Source: Ceratobasidium sp. AG-K (taxonomy: Eukaryota > Basidiomycota > Agaricomycetes > Cantharellales > Ceratobasidiaceae). From it: a stretch of 64,000 bases of DNA. The notes beneath the pieces are model-generated. The model was not told the origin of the DNA, ran no database searches, and was given only the letters and a program-made list of their open reading frames with translations. Positions 11,281-23,531 of this stretch are shown here, piece after piece (positions within the stretch are counted from its first letter, which is position 1; each line of letters starts with the position of its first letter). Both the position numbers and the translations under genes were made by a program. The stretch covers positions 186,001-250,000 of the forward strand of contig JAWNGF010000008.1 in the NCBI GenBank assembly GCA_037039685.1, given 5' to 3'.

Positions 11281-11842
11281 ATAAGCTTCGTAATCAGTAT
11301 GTTGGTGGTATAAAATTTACATCGACCCGGCTTTTATTCCCACAATGACTCAACGAGGCTCGAGCAATAGACCGACAAACCGACCCACAAGATTCTAAAT
11401 GCAAGAAAGAGCTCCGACTATGGACGCGGGCGGGTGTAAGCACCCGATTTCAAATTTTGATTCATTCTCCTGGCTTTCGCTGTCCTTATGTACAGTCTAG
11501 TCCTTATAGTCAGTAAATGGGTGTCGTATGTCAATCTGACTTCACTTCTGGAAGGCTCTACACGGCTTGACAAAGGAATCAACTGCGGACTTACAAGCGT
11601 CTGGAGACCACTGGCAGGTGTCTCGACCCGAGGAGGCGCCACCCGGGAGCGGGTCGAGCATGTAACCTACTTTTATCCAAGGAGAGTCTGTCGAGCAGCC
11701 TCCCTTCCTTACTCCAGGAGGTGCAGATAGGTAATCGCGCTGGAACGAGGTGGAGATTGGCTCGGTGTATTCATTCAAAGAAATTTCTGCACACTATTTA
11801 ACTCGTACACAAGGCCCTACGACCAGTGGTTGACTTCATGGC

Positions 11843-12766
11843 CTAAGTTAGGATGGAAGCTGGAGGTGAAATGAGAAGCTCGCGACTATTCGAGGCTGGG
11901 GATCTTGTTGACCGTGATGCTTTCCAGTTATTAAACCGGCGTACAAGGGGCCCGACCGCTCTCGAGGCGTGCCACTCTTGTGAAGTTAAATCCGTACCAG
12001 TTGACGCACATAAGAACTAGTGGTTGCAATATAACTATTAGCCAGTATACTGCTGTTCGGATGGTTTGACGAGACTTACTCCCGGAGAATTTAGCCTGAA
12101 CTTGGCCAGTCTACATGAACTCTCTACTTGTGAACCGTCCACAGAATACTGCCAGCAGCTATATTTCCCCCTTTCTTTCCTTGGATGTTCGGTTAAAGTC
12201 GCAGCAGGATACAATCGGCGCAAGCAATCCCAGAATAGTCCAGTAAAGAAGAAGCAACTCCAGCGACTCGTGTGATATCGTGGATGCTGGGCGGATATGA
12301 CGTGCGCCAATACGACTAATTGATACAGGTACAGTGGGTCGTCGGAGGAGAATTGAAGTCGTGCGAGAAATCTGTGGGGATTCAGGTTGCAATCTTCCAA
12401 TAAACGGTCTACATGCCCGTCACGGGAGATCCGGAAAGTATCGGTCGCTTGTCTTCCTCTAACAAAAACCCCAAGTTTTTGATGTATGTTCGTCAAGGTG
12501 GTTGGCTTGCTGAAGGGATTGCAATCGAGTACCAGGTAATTTATTTGCCCCCCAGAGTTGGCTTCCCCATATGTATCGATTTGGATGAGAATAAATTCAT
12601 GCTCAGTCGAGTTGGTTTGTTTGCCGTACCAAACAGACTTTACGACGGACGACTCGAAAGGGGCTTGGAGTGTACAATTGGCGCCAAGCTCAAGAAGACA
12701 ATGTTCTATCGAGTAGGCGTAGGGACCTAGGCGACCCGAGGTTTCGGGTCTACTGGTCGAAGACAT
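11843..12766 (-). CDS. Hypothetical protein, SxWYGK family copy 3
   Basis: Closest relative of copy 1. Exon 1 runs from ATG 12766 to 12080 and exon 2 from 12016 to 11843, joined over a 63-nt intron (GTAAGT donor at 12079, TAG acceptor). The product is about 286 aa and its frame is open throughout. Core motifs are 'KSVWYGKQTNSTEHEFILIQ', 'NYLVLDCNPFSK', 'DTFRISRDGHVDRLLEDCNL' and 'SCFFFTGLFWDCLRRLYP', and exon 2 has 'EWHASRAVGPLVRRFNNWKA'. Exon 2 has the same length as in copy 1 (58 codons with the stop) despite many substitutions, which supports purifying selection on a real two-exon gene. Upstream of ATG the sequence is again shared with copy 1. Function is unknown. Confidence 0.65.
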
Positions 12767-13839
12767 GTTATCCTTTAACTTGAAAGAGAGAGACGAAGAC
12801 AAGTTTGACGAATGTGTGGCGAACGTGCCCCAATAGCCCAGCGTGCCCGAAGGGAGGAGAGGAAGGGTGGGATACCCAACTCACGTGCTAGTAATACGTC
12901 TTGGATAAAGGTGTGTGGGCTGCGGTATTGGCACCTATTTAGGTGGATCTAAGTCTCCCTGAGCAATGGGAATAAAGTGACAGGCGGTGTGAATCGATTC
13001 GGTGCTTTGTTCGACGGTATTATATAACCTTTCTTCGAGACGCCACTTCGTGCGCTCAAAGCTATTCGTTGTCCTCCACTGAGTCATCCTGGGTTCTCGC
13101 TACTTCGGAGCCGAACACTGGCGAACCACGCGGTGTTGGCCAGGGAGTTTGGGATTAAAGTCACAGCGTGGGACCTGACTACGATGATAACCGAATAACC
13201 TATTTACTTGCGTAGCAATGGCGTCCAGTACTATGAACGCGTGAGGTGATCAATCTACGCTCTGATCATTGGCTAAATTTGTCGGAATCACGCATAAAGT
13301 CATATGCCAACGTGTTTTTCGACTTAAGCTCCCATGCTCCACAAACACTGGTTCCTGCTTTGGTTGCCCCTCCGCGTTTCTAACGCTCTCTTGCATTTAT
13401 CACACTTTCACTTGGTTCCGCCCGCCAACCGGGCAGAGACCAAACGTTGTCTAATCACTGAATGCTTCATGGTTGACTTCTGATACGAGTATGCGCGTGA
13501 GTTGACATTCATTTCTGGACTTACAAACATGATATTCACAAGTGAAAGCTATCAATAAATATTGACTTCTAGGGTTATATGGATGATGTAATAATTAGGA
13601 AGAACGAAAGACATGTGAGGAGTTAGGAGACACATTAGTTACTTTTGCAGAGGCGAAGCATATGGGGCGCATTGGTAGCATGGAATACGGTAATAGCATG
13701 GGACAAGGAGAGCATGTGAGGTCTGCAGCAGAAACCCCACAGCCTACGTATTATAATAAATAAGTAACGAATACTAAGCAAATACGGAATATTAGCATGT
13801 CCACGTATTAGGCGATTGAGCTCGGAATCAATGAAGCCC

Positions 13840-14909
13840 AATCGAGTAATTGTCGAAGGAAAGTTGGGCAACCCTAAGGGGCGCTTGATGGAATGGATGG
13901 AAATTGGATTGTCGCTGGCGGCTTCCCGGGTCGTGGGGGGCGTTCCTTTTGAGGTTGCCTCCTTGATCGTGGATCGGCCTGGGACGTCGTTCCTGACTGC
14001 ATGTCCTGCTGAGACGGTCGTCCTGACGGCGATGGACCTTCTCCCTCAACCGCCGGAGACCTCTGTCGGGTCTGGGATTCCCCTGATGTGGAGCTGTGTT
14101 CCTGGGAGGTGCGAGATTCTGCCCTGGATCGGGGTTGGACGGCATGAGACTGGGCCCTTGAACGCGGTTGCTCCCCCCGCGACCCGGCTGCCCGCGTTAA
14201 CCAGCTTGACCTGATCTCCTCAATTGAGAGCCCCGGATCAGACCCTTGTGGAGAAGCGAGGGTTACAGTACCTTTCTGACGGTCAAGTTCAACATTCGAG
14301 GATATTATGAGAGAGCAGATAGCGGCTTACGGAACAAGGAACGCAACCCCCTCTTAGCCGCGCCGCCTCCGACAACTCCTCTTGGATTTGTGCCCGCTCC
14401 AGAGCTGCAAGTTTCATTTCACGGTGATGGGAGGCAGGATCTTCCCCCCTGTTAAGATGGAGAGGTCGGCCAATCTGCGTTGGCTGTGGTGTTGGCAAAT
14501 TTGGTACCCGAGGCGACGATACGAACAATGGCCTGCCGTTCCCTTCGCCGTCTCGTGAATCTTCCAGGCCTACGACGATATTCTGTGTATCTCCAGGGTG
14601 AACTCCCTGAACAGGGCTTGCGGAAGACCATCTACTGAAGAACTGGCGCTAAGGGGGGTTTCACTAAGTCAGTGAGGGCGTTAGAAAAAGAAAGAAAGAA
14701 AACAGTCACGAGAACTCACGACACTAGATATCGAGCCGTGCCATTTCCTTGATTCCTTCTTCTGCGGTTTTGTGAGGGAGGAAATGGTTGTTTTTTTTCT
14801 TCCCAGTGACCCTCAGTGAGTTGTCCGTACCCTCCAAAGGCTCCAAAAGAGGCTGCTTTCTCCGCACCAGCCAGGGGGCGGCTTTTCGAATAATCGACTC
14901 AGTTCCCAT
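13840..14909 (-). pseudogene. Ser/Pro-rich protein, copy D, broken
   Basis: Duplicate of the gene at 3018-4017. Exon 1 starts at ATG 14909 ('MGTESIIRKAAPWLVRRKQ'), but 'MARLDI' is followed by TAG just before the conserved GTGAGT donor; copy A has Met-Cys there. Exon 2 (about 14560-14310) keeps 'SPRVPNLPTPQPTQ', 'REMKLAALERAQIQEELSEA' and 'RLRGGCVPCS'. Exon 3 (about 14235 downwards) is out of frame against copy A and contains stops. Probably not functional, although exon 2 is well preserved. Confidence 0.5.
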
Positions 14910-16250
14910 TCTTACGTCGTTCGCGCGGCGAGTGGACTGGCGTAGTTAGATGTATAGCAAGCTGTATGGATTCAAGTCCGGGGGGACCAAGTGTTGAGAT
15001 GAACTCACAGCGTTCGGACGCGACTTTTTATCGCCGGACAGAGGTAGGGCGGCGATCATCGCGTGACGCACTTCACTTGACTATAATAAGACTTACATCA
15101 CTGAGTTTTCCCTAAAACGGAAGACAAAGGTTAGATGATCGCCCTTCAATTCGAACTTGATCGACCACTGCCACGACGAAAGAGCAACGGCTCTGCTAGT
15201 AATTGAATCACACGAAAGTTCTGGACATAAACAGCTCATGAGATGACTCGCAACGATCTCGGTCAACATAATACACTTACATACCGGGTACCCGCATGGA
15301 GCAACGAGACATCCAACCGATTTACCAGCCGTATACAACATCCTATCCGAGCCCGGTCCTCCCAAGAACGTTCATTGGGCACAAAGTCGCCCGGATATCT
15401 AGGAAAGGCATAAATCCATATAGTCGGCCAGGGCATATGTGCGACCTCCGATAGCACCTGTCACAAACAGTCTTCCCCTTGAATCATGGGCAGCGCTGGG
15501 GATCCTCGATTAGGTTGATGCCGAGGCGGATATCGTCGGTACAAGTCATGCCCTCTTGTTGTCTTGGCCCCATCGAGGTTGTTGTGGCCCTGTCCGCCCT
15601 AGCTGGATGACAGGGAATTCGAGGCAGTGTCTCGGATCGAACTCACGCTGTGCTAATCTGACTCGGTTCCGCGCACTTCCTCCCGAGATCTTCGCAAACA
15701 TCGATGTTTGTGGTTAGTCTGGCGTATTCGTCGGAGCTCGACGAAGCGTTCATTGCTTGGAGTACCGGAGGGGGATATCCCGGTGAATGGTGGCATTATA
15801 TACCTTTCTACCAGTCACAGCTAGTGAACCCAAACGGTCGAAGTCGAAATCAAAGTGACTCACGCGATAATTGTATCACACCGCCGGCATTAAGATTCGG
15901 TTTCATCTTCGTTGGAACGATCGCCAGGTAACGCGCCGACTGAGTCGAGCGATATTGGGATGCGGGCGCAAGTGGTAATGATCCTTGGGATATGATACGC
16001 GATCTTTGCTGCATAATTACGAGCTTCATGTCAGTTCTCTACAGCGCCTAACCGAAGGCTGGCCACACAAGCATAATCGTCGAGCGCCATCCAGGTCTGG
16101 CTCTGGGAACAAAGACAACGCGGCGCTATGTATCAAGCATCCAAGCTTGTGCTTAGCCCTGTAATTCCTACGTTGAGACCACAGTACCTATTGCGAGAAC
16201 CGCCTGGTAGGCCTGACTTCATCTGCGTCACCGAGTTCCTGGATGCGCAC

Positions 16251-18294
16251 CCTGGCCATCGCGCCTTTGATAATTAATCGAGGGTCCATTGTTGCTATTG
16301 ACTTCGGTACCGAGCCTAGTGGGTATACTGGTATCGTTGGTTACATCCTGAACACCCGTGCTAGACCCAAAAGTTTTGCCGTACGGTCAAAGTGACAAAT
16401 CGGTCTCGACAAGCCTCCCACCGTGACCGCCGGCAAAGGTTGCCGAGACGGTGACTCGGTTGGCGCCGCCGGCTTGAATTTGCAGGGTTGCAGGATGGTG
16501 TCCACGGCTGTGGCGATACTAGTCTACCTGGAATCGCGTTTGTGACGGATGGGGTCGTGACTGTCTCCGATGATATCGACCCCACTCGTTGCGTTGGCCG
16601 TGCGAGGTTTCGTCGCCACGATGCGAGCGCGAGCCGCCGCTCCTAGCGACGATTGGGAGAGGTACGCACTAGGTTACCCATCCTAGTCAACAAAATTCCA
16701 CAAAAGGTTTGGCAGGAACTCATATCGACACACACAGCAAATGAGGTCACGCATTGTTCTTCCTCTCCATTCTCAGTGCTCCTGCTTCGCCACCAGCGTG
16801 CTCATCGAAAATTAACGACCTGGTGGGCTCAATTTGGCATTGCGATTCGGATAACTGGGCTGTCGGGAGGGGCGTGTCGCCTATACGCATGGTCGGATGA
16901 ACGCCCACAATGAGCATTCAATGCACGATATTTCATTCGAGCCTATAGTTCCTAGTGAGCATCCCCGCTTCATTGGGAGACACCACGAGCCCCTATAACA
17001 GTCCTCGCGATTAGTAGCGATGTCACATTCACAAACTAGGAGAAAAATCGCAGATTAAGGCTCGGAGGATGTCGGTCAACCTATGATCCGTTCTCTGGTT
17101 TCACCTCGAGAGAGGCCGGGCCACTTTATCCAGATGCGAATGGAGCCCATGGCGTGAACCGCCGCGAACCAACGCGCCAGTACCCGGGGACGATACCCGT
17201 CGGTAATACCCGCGATAAAGGTGTGGATATAGGCCTAGGAAATGAAAGTTCAGGTATTGGATGAGAGGAATTATAGCGGGTAGCATCCTCGCGAAGAATC
17301 ATTTTGCCAAGGCGCGCAGCTGGCGGGACAAGGGAAGTACTCACATCCCTACTTGCTCCATGCACGTCTTGCTAGCAATCAGAAACAAGGAAATGGCCAC
17401 TAAAAGTTTGGCGCTGCTCGAAGCAAGCAGAGCCGCAGTTCAAGCTGCTGTTTGGAGTGTGAAGGTTGTGCGGTTGGTGCAGATACTTCGCGTCTGACGA
17501 GCCAGTTAGCCTCTATTGATGTTATTCCATCCCCCTTGCTCACCTGGCTGGTCGTCTCATGAGCCCGAATACAAAACGGTGATAGGAATCTGAGTCCTTG
17601 CGCGCGCTGGTCAGCAGTGTAAATTTGGGGTGGTGGTGGTCAGTACCAAACAAAGCGTTAGGATCGCCGAGTCACGTAAGAGTGAGATAGGCACACTCAA
17701 TCTTTATGGCCGTCGCATTTACGATAGCCAGACCTCATCTTGGACAATGGGTGAAAGCGGTCGCACGGCTCGTTATATATTGCTACTTACCCGATTGGCC
17801 AGGATGGTAATGGCGGAGGTTAGCCGGATCAATTTGGTTGACCAAGTTAAAAAGCTGTCGGACTCCACAGCGATCACGCCACACGGTGCAGATTGCCCAC
17901 TTTTGGGAGTTTTAGTTTAGCAGATAAATTAGACGATAGAATAATGCTACGTATAGATGATACAAACAGCAAACCGGTAATGGGGGGCAGACACTGTGGG
18001 GTTTCAGGCTACTGAACAACGTCAGCAAATGCACTGAACCGAAAATGGCCGCTTTCAGTGATGGATTACATCCTTTTTCAGTCACCTTGCGCATGGTTTG
18101 CGGTCATCAGTACCATAAAGGGGAAATTTGAATAAGTTGTGGGGCTAATTTCCCCCCAGTCACTCCTGAAGATAATCTTCAGCGCATCGGTCACTGAAAG
18201 CGGACACGTCTAGTGATGTAAGCCATGGGTTCTCAGTGCTGGTGTGGCTATAATTCAGCGCACTTAGCCCCACAGTGAGATACCCGATGAACAC
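16251..18294. other. No confident gene
   Basis: About 2 kb with only short open frames on either strand and no recognisable domain, repeat or RNA. The frames at 16653-16913 (+) and 17261-17497 (+) are the longest, but I found no motif or paralogue in the window to support them. Confidence 0.4.
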
Positions 18295-18550
18295 ACCAGC
18301 GCCCCGACCTCTCACTCCCAATTCCAGTTTATCAAATACAGCGGATTTCGCAGACACCCTAGCCACCGGCCGCTAGTATATCCGGCCCAAACTCTCGAGT
18401 TCTTGCAGTACCCGAACTGTGTGTATGGCTACCTATGCTTGCAAGGCCTCTGATGAGGCCTAGGGAGCCGAGTACGAACTCCCACTATCGAAGGCCGAAG
18501 GGTATGGGCGTCCGATTTCAGACATCAACTGATTGTTCTGGCTTTGGTCG
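18295..18550 (+). pseudogene. Degenerate plus-strand reading frame, copy 3
   Basis: Third relic of the frame at 7607-7870. The offset between them is constant (about 10.69 kb) through the adjoining region, so about 7600-8700 and 18290-19240 are one duplicated segment. An internal TAG interrupts 'SDEA*GAEYEL'. Confidence 0.45.
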
Positions 18551-18824
18551 TTCCGGTCTAAAGTCTAATCATCATAGTTAGTAAATTGGCCTTATGTGTT
18601 AGTGCAGCTTTCACCCCATAACACCTCCCGCGGCTTGACAAATCAAATATACTAATAGCAGACTTACCAGAAGTGACTGGGACCCCTGGCGACTGGGAGG
18701 TTTCGCCTGAATGAACGATAACGAGGCCCGAACTCCTGCTTGAGTCAAAGCGGCGAAACACTTTTATGCCATGCCGTGGAAATTAGTTGCCTGATCAAAG
18801 GCCCGAAGCTCAAATGAAACTCAC

Positions 18825-19238
18825 TGTTTTCCGTTCACTAATCTTCGGATCAGCCTTCGCTATTTCTCCTAAGGCCCGCTCACATGTGGTTTGCACTTGC
18901 GACTCTGACGCAACGTATCGATACCAGCTGGTTTTTGCTCGGTGTGCCCACAGAGGTCCATGACGTATGGCAGAGGGCTGAAACTTGCACAAGCTGTCCC
19001 ATATGACCCCGGCAAACAGGTAGTCATTCGCGTAGGTGGGGGGATTCCGGATCGAGGCGACGTTTGTCAATGCAACCAACTTATATAAGTGTAGTGGTTC
19101 TTTGGATGGGAACTCAAGCTCTCCAAGCCACCTGTGAGGATTCAGATTGCAGTCTCTCGGAAGTTGGGAGACTTCTCCAGCATGTGAGATCCTGAAACCG
19201 TCAACTATTTGCCTCCTCTCGAACCCGACTCGAAGCAC
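18825..19238 (-). pseudogene. SxWYGK family copy 4, 5'-truncated
   Basis: Only the second half of the family core is present: 'VDGFRISHAGEVSQLPRDCN', 'PHRWLGELEFPSKEPLHLYK', 'YLFAGVIWDSL' and a tail ending before a GTGAGT donor at 18824. Sequence further upstream on the minus strand (19240-19600) does not contain the WYGK or HEF part, so the N-terminal half has been lost or replaced. The Cys position of the 'NCxxF' motif is Asp here ('NDYLF'). Confidence 0.6.
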
Positions 19239-22200
19239 TTGGCGGTTTCAGAGTGGAATCGAATGCAGTAGAGGACTAAAGGTGATGCTGCAAATCGTGA
19301 TCACGCAGCAAGGGCGAGGGGTTCCTGGAACTTCTCGTTGGTTCGCACATTATCCATACAACCCTTCAGCTAGAATGGGACAGTAGTCGTTGTGGGGTGA
19401 ATGTTTTGGGGGCAACTGGAGTCGCGGCTTGGGGGACAGAAACGGGACTTTGCACCTTTCACCACCTCTTGCGTGGAGGGCACTATGGACCCTCAAAGTG
19501 CGGATTTCCCATATGCAATCCTGCGGATTTCGATTGATCCGTAGTTTGGCGCCGGAAATGAGAAGCATCAAGTGCGATTTTTCTGCAAGATCATGCCGGC
19601 CACCCTCTGACTCGTGAACACAAGTCGGTACCTGCGGATTTTACGCAAGTAAGTGTTGGATAAATCCGACTGTTGTAAGAGCCCGACATGTCAAATTTCG
19701 ACATTACTACATTGTTTCTACTGCGGAATTACTCTCTGCATGCTGTGTTTTAGAGGATTGCAAACATCAATAATGTGTACTCAGTCCCCCTAGTACAACC
19801 GGTCGCCTTGTAGTCATAGCCGAAGGTATACTTGTATTTTAAATCCACTGAGGTGAATTGAGAACAAGTGCACACACACAGTGCTTGTAGTTAAGAACCG
19901 TTTCTACAGTGCTGTTAACATTGCTTCAGGATGTATTGAGGGGTATCAAGGCTCTTGTCCGTATACTGCATATTGATGACTTATCACTCTCTCCATTTCT
20001 TTGGGCGCTTAGACCGGGAAAATTTTCTGTGTGCAAGTCATCAAACCTCTCTCTGACTCAACATCAACCTTGGTCGAATTCCCAAGTCCCAGTGCACTTC
20101 ACTTCCTTACCACTTCGACTCCACAAGCTATACGCAATGAGACATAGATGAGGCCGTGTTGCTGGTACATGGTTTCCTGTTTTGGCCAGAGTGATCGTGG
20201 ATTACAATGCGAATGCTGGCTGAATCTTGAGCAGTGAGGATTCCTGGCAATTCCAGTGCAATTCAGCTCCGTCCTTCGGTTTCCGGCAGCTAGCCCTAGG
20301 TGACAATTTGACTCCCTGAAAATGGGAGGTTCCGGCACGATCTTGCCAGTGGTATACCTTGAGAGTTGGGGCTACCAAGCAGGGAGGGGGGCCATATTGG
20401 GCAGTTTAGGTACGTGTCTCTACTAGTCAGTCGTAATCTATCACCCATTCATACATTGGCATATGCTTCCCATAGCTAACTTCTCTCGGGTTGTCCAAAA
20501 ACACCACCTCAAGGTTTTGGCTGGGACAGCTGCTCACCGAGCAATCCCTCGTACCCATGGTGGCTAAAAAAGTAAGGTCGCATCCACCCGAGTCTCCTCT
20601 CAACAAGTTACATCATGACATTATACATTTTGCCCAGCTCGTCAGGACCAGCCCAGCCTCACACGGGTGAATGCAGTCAGAAAAACTTGTGAGTACGTAG
20701 TCATTTTGAGGTGACAAATATAACACTGAGTAGTGAGCTCTGTAGCGGAATTAGTACCATCCCTGGCTGTGTTCTTCGGAGTAGGTTCAGTCAGAGGCTC
20801 AGGTTTTGGGGTTTTTTTTTTTATTATTATCTACCATCGTCGTACTTCATGTATTGTACATTATGCTTATTAGTAATATAAATGCGATCTAAATGACCCG
20901 TCAACCCCAAACACCGTCAGAATTTGCCGTGATAATCGGAAGATGAGTGCGTATATACCAGCAGAAACCTGCGGAAATCAGCTGAACCTGCGGAAACACG
21001 CATGCACCCACCGTCTTTCCCGCACACTACATGCGGAGAACGACCAAAATCCGCATGTCAAACATCGAAAGCGATTTCGCATCTTACCTGCGGAAATTTC
21101 GCACTTTTCACGCGTGCATTCCGCCCGTCGGCGGCTGATATCACACGGCGGGAGCCTCCGGAAAATCCGGCAATGGGGGGTCTATAGTGGGGTCTGGGAC
21201 GGATTCGGCTGACCATGTGTACCTTGGTTGGTACTCTGGTGGTGCGGTTATGGTGGGCTATACCAGAAGGTTAGTTATGACCAACAATCGCGAGAGCGTT
21301 TAGCGCTAGTCATTGACGCTTTGACGATTCATTTAAGCACATGCAAGCAGCTCAGACGTATTTCCGTACCTACAACATGTCGACAAGTTCGGATTTGCCC
21401 CCAAATTGTACTAAATACAATCATTAGCATCACATTTCTGTACGAGGCGCTCCCAATATTCCTGGCACTCATGATGGGCCAAAATATTCCAGTGCATTCG
21501 GCTGGCCTAACACCTAACCGAAGCGGGCAGACAGAGTTATCACGAGTGACGTTCTAAAGCATGAGAGGCTTGGGTAGCATCGATTTGCTTCTCGTTGACA
21601 GGGATTGGGGCACTCAGATGGTCTGAGTCGAAATTATCTCCGATATGCGGCCAAATCATAATTTAAGCAGCACAGGTCTAGGGGGCATCAAACGTCGGAC
21701 GGCATTGTATAGACTGTATAGAGCAACCGGTCGACATTGAGCAATGAAGAAATGGGTGGCAGTGCTGATACGCCAAGTTGGTCTTCTGACCCATGCACGA
21801 CTTTTCACTAGATAGAAACGGAGAAGCAGTTACTACGAAGCCAAGGAAAGTGGAGCTTCTACCCAGGGGACGCAAGGAGCCATGCCGTTGACATTTTCAT
21901 TTCACATCCGCCCATCCAGTTCGCTGGGATTAAGCCTATTTAATCTCCAGTCTATGCATGCAAAGCAGGCAAGGTGTGGGCACGAGATACATGTGCAGAA
22001 GTGACGGAAGGGGCGTGTAAGTCCGGGTTACTGCGCAATGCCAAAGATCGACCACTGTAGGGCGTTGTAGGGTAAAAAAAAAATCATGGCCAAGACATGA
22101 TGACGTGTCATCCGGGCCTAGTCACCTGGACAGGAATATGTTACAATTAGTTGCACTCTGGACTTGACGCTAACTAACTCTTAAAAAATTGTGAGCATAA

Positions 22201-22547
22201 TGCAGCCCGCATATTATAGACCATTATACTATGTCATGGCACATATACATCGATAGATGTAGCGACGGGATGTTATGATAAAAGATTGCAACGCTCAGAG
22301 ACCTCTCGAACAACAACTCATGATAGGGAAGGAAGGCAATCATAGAAGACTCCAATAGCCAACTCAACAATGGGTTTTAACACTTATTCAAGCTCACACC
22401 CTGACACCATGTACCAATGTTCAGGGCTATATTACTAGACCGACTCGCGCCTCGCTGGCTCCAATGATCATTAGGGACTGAAAGGCTAAATTTTCCGTGT
22501 TGTGAGGTAATACCTCTGGTTAATGGAAAATGTGGGTTGTGATCACC
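19239..22547. other. No confident gene; 'tgcggatt'-rich segments
   Basis: Over 3 kb without a gene I can support. Two segments (about 19490-19650 and 20960-21170) are enriched in the word 'tgcggaaa' or 'tgcggattt', and a short inverted similarity links about 19585-19605 and 20330-20350 ('gcaagatcatgccgg' against the complement of 'ccggcacgatcttgc'). These could be worn inverted-repeat transposons, but no clear ends or target duplications were seen. Confidence 0.4.
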
Positions 22548-23150
22548 TTAAAGACATACCTCCCTCTGTTTCTCGAGCTTGTCCCCAACCTCTCTAAATC
22601 TTCTGAGAAACTCCTGGTATGTTTCCGTTGCCTCGGCTGTAGTCGGAGTCCCAAAGGCTGCGGGATACTTGCCCCGCTTCTTTGATATCAAGTCGCTATG
22701 AGTTGCACTAGGGCATATATGACGCATACATTCCCAGGTTAGCCCAGCGACCGAGTAATGGTCCAAGGCAGAGACACAATATCTTAGGTACCAGGCTGAA
22801 ATAAAATATACCAGGGAGACTAGCTCGTACAGGGACAAAGGCTGTCCTGCTTGGAAGGTTAGTTGCTCCAGATATTCGTAGATATTGGGTTGACAATCCC
22901 CGAGGAGCAGCATCCCAATAGCAGGGCAGGAAGATTCCAACCCGCCGTCTGTTTCTACTCTTCGGACACCCGGTTCCAAACTCCTACTCATTGTTTTGTA
23001 GTCGAGTACCAGAAAGTCTGCTTTTCCCTTGGTGCCCATACTTTCCAAACGAAATATAAGGAACTCATGCTCCTCCATCCTGGTATTCTTTCCGTACCAA
23101 GCAGATTCGACGACGATTAGGTTGGCAGTATCTAGCTGACGGCTACGCAT
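22548..23150 (-). CDS. Hypothetical protein, SxWYGK family copy 5 (divergent)
   Basis: The most divergent complete core. It has 'IVVESAWYGKNTRMEEHEFL', 'ADFLVLDYKTMS', a shortened 'LLLGDCQPNIYEYLEQLTFQ', 'LSLYELVSLVYFISAWYLRY' and 'HYSVAGLTWECMRHICPSAT'. The frame opens with ATG 23150 just after an acceptor-like 'tttacag', so a further 5' exon is likely and this start is provisional. It ends in 'KLEKQRE' before a GTATGT donor near 22554, so more exons may follow. The Gly-rich 'RGGxAxDxFRxSxDG' segment of other copies is replaced. About 200 aa are visible. Function is unknown. Confidence 0.5.
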   Translation of the reverse strand: MRSRQLDTANLIVVESAWYGKNTRMEEHEFLIFRLESMGTKGKADFLVLDYKTMSRSLEPGVRRVETDGGLESSCPAIGMLLLGDCQPNIYEYLEQLTFQAGQPLSLYELVSLVYFISAWYLRYCVSALDHYSVAGLTWECMRHICPSATHSDLISKKRGKYPAAFGTPTTAEATETYQEFLRRFREVGDKLEKQREVCL

Positions 23151-23531
23151 CTGTAAACAATAAAGTTCACTGATGCTAACGGTGGAGCAAAATTCGGCCA
23201 CCGATTCACTTCGGGTGTCAAGTTCTGAGTAAAATAAGTCATCGATATTACATCTGAGATCGTAGCCCTCGTTTCGCTCGACTCGTCCCTAAAATTGAGA
23301 AAGCCCATAGTCAATAAATGATTGCCTGCCTTTGTTCGGAGATTCGCGAGAGCGTATCTATACAACGGGTAAAGATATGATATAGTTGCCTTACCGGTAC
23401 ATGAGGACCTGGTGCCTGCGGAGCTGGAATTGTCGTAGGAGCTCCCATGTCGATGCGGGCCTGAAGCAACACTTGCAGCCGCTTTGGAATTATAGTCGGA
23501 ATATTAACTCCCCTATACTAGTTGACGAATG

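Larger units (their letters stand above)
11670..16250. repeat. Segmental duplication, block D (partner 640-5450)
   Basis: Same-orientation duplicate of block A. It lacks the foldback present at 2410-2512. It carries an intact SxWYGK-family gene (11843-12766), a broken Ser/Pro-rich gene (13840-14909) and the same unassigned conserved segment up to about 16250. Confidence 0.8.

Noticed and set aside
19490..20350. A single large inverted-repeat transposon between the 'tgcggatt' segments
   Set aside because: Only about 15 bases match in inverted orientation, with no alignable sequence beyond them.
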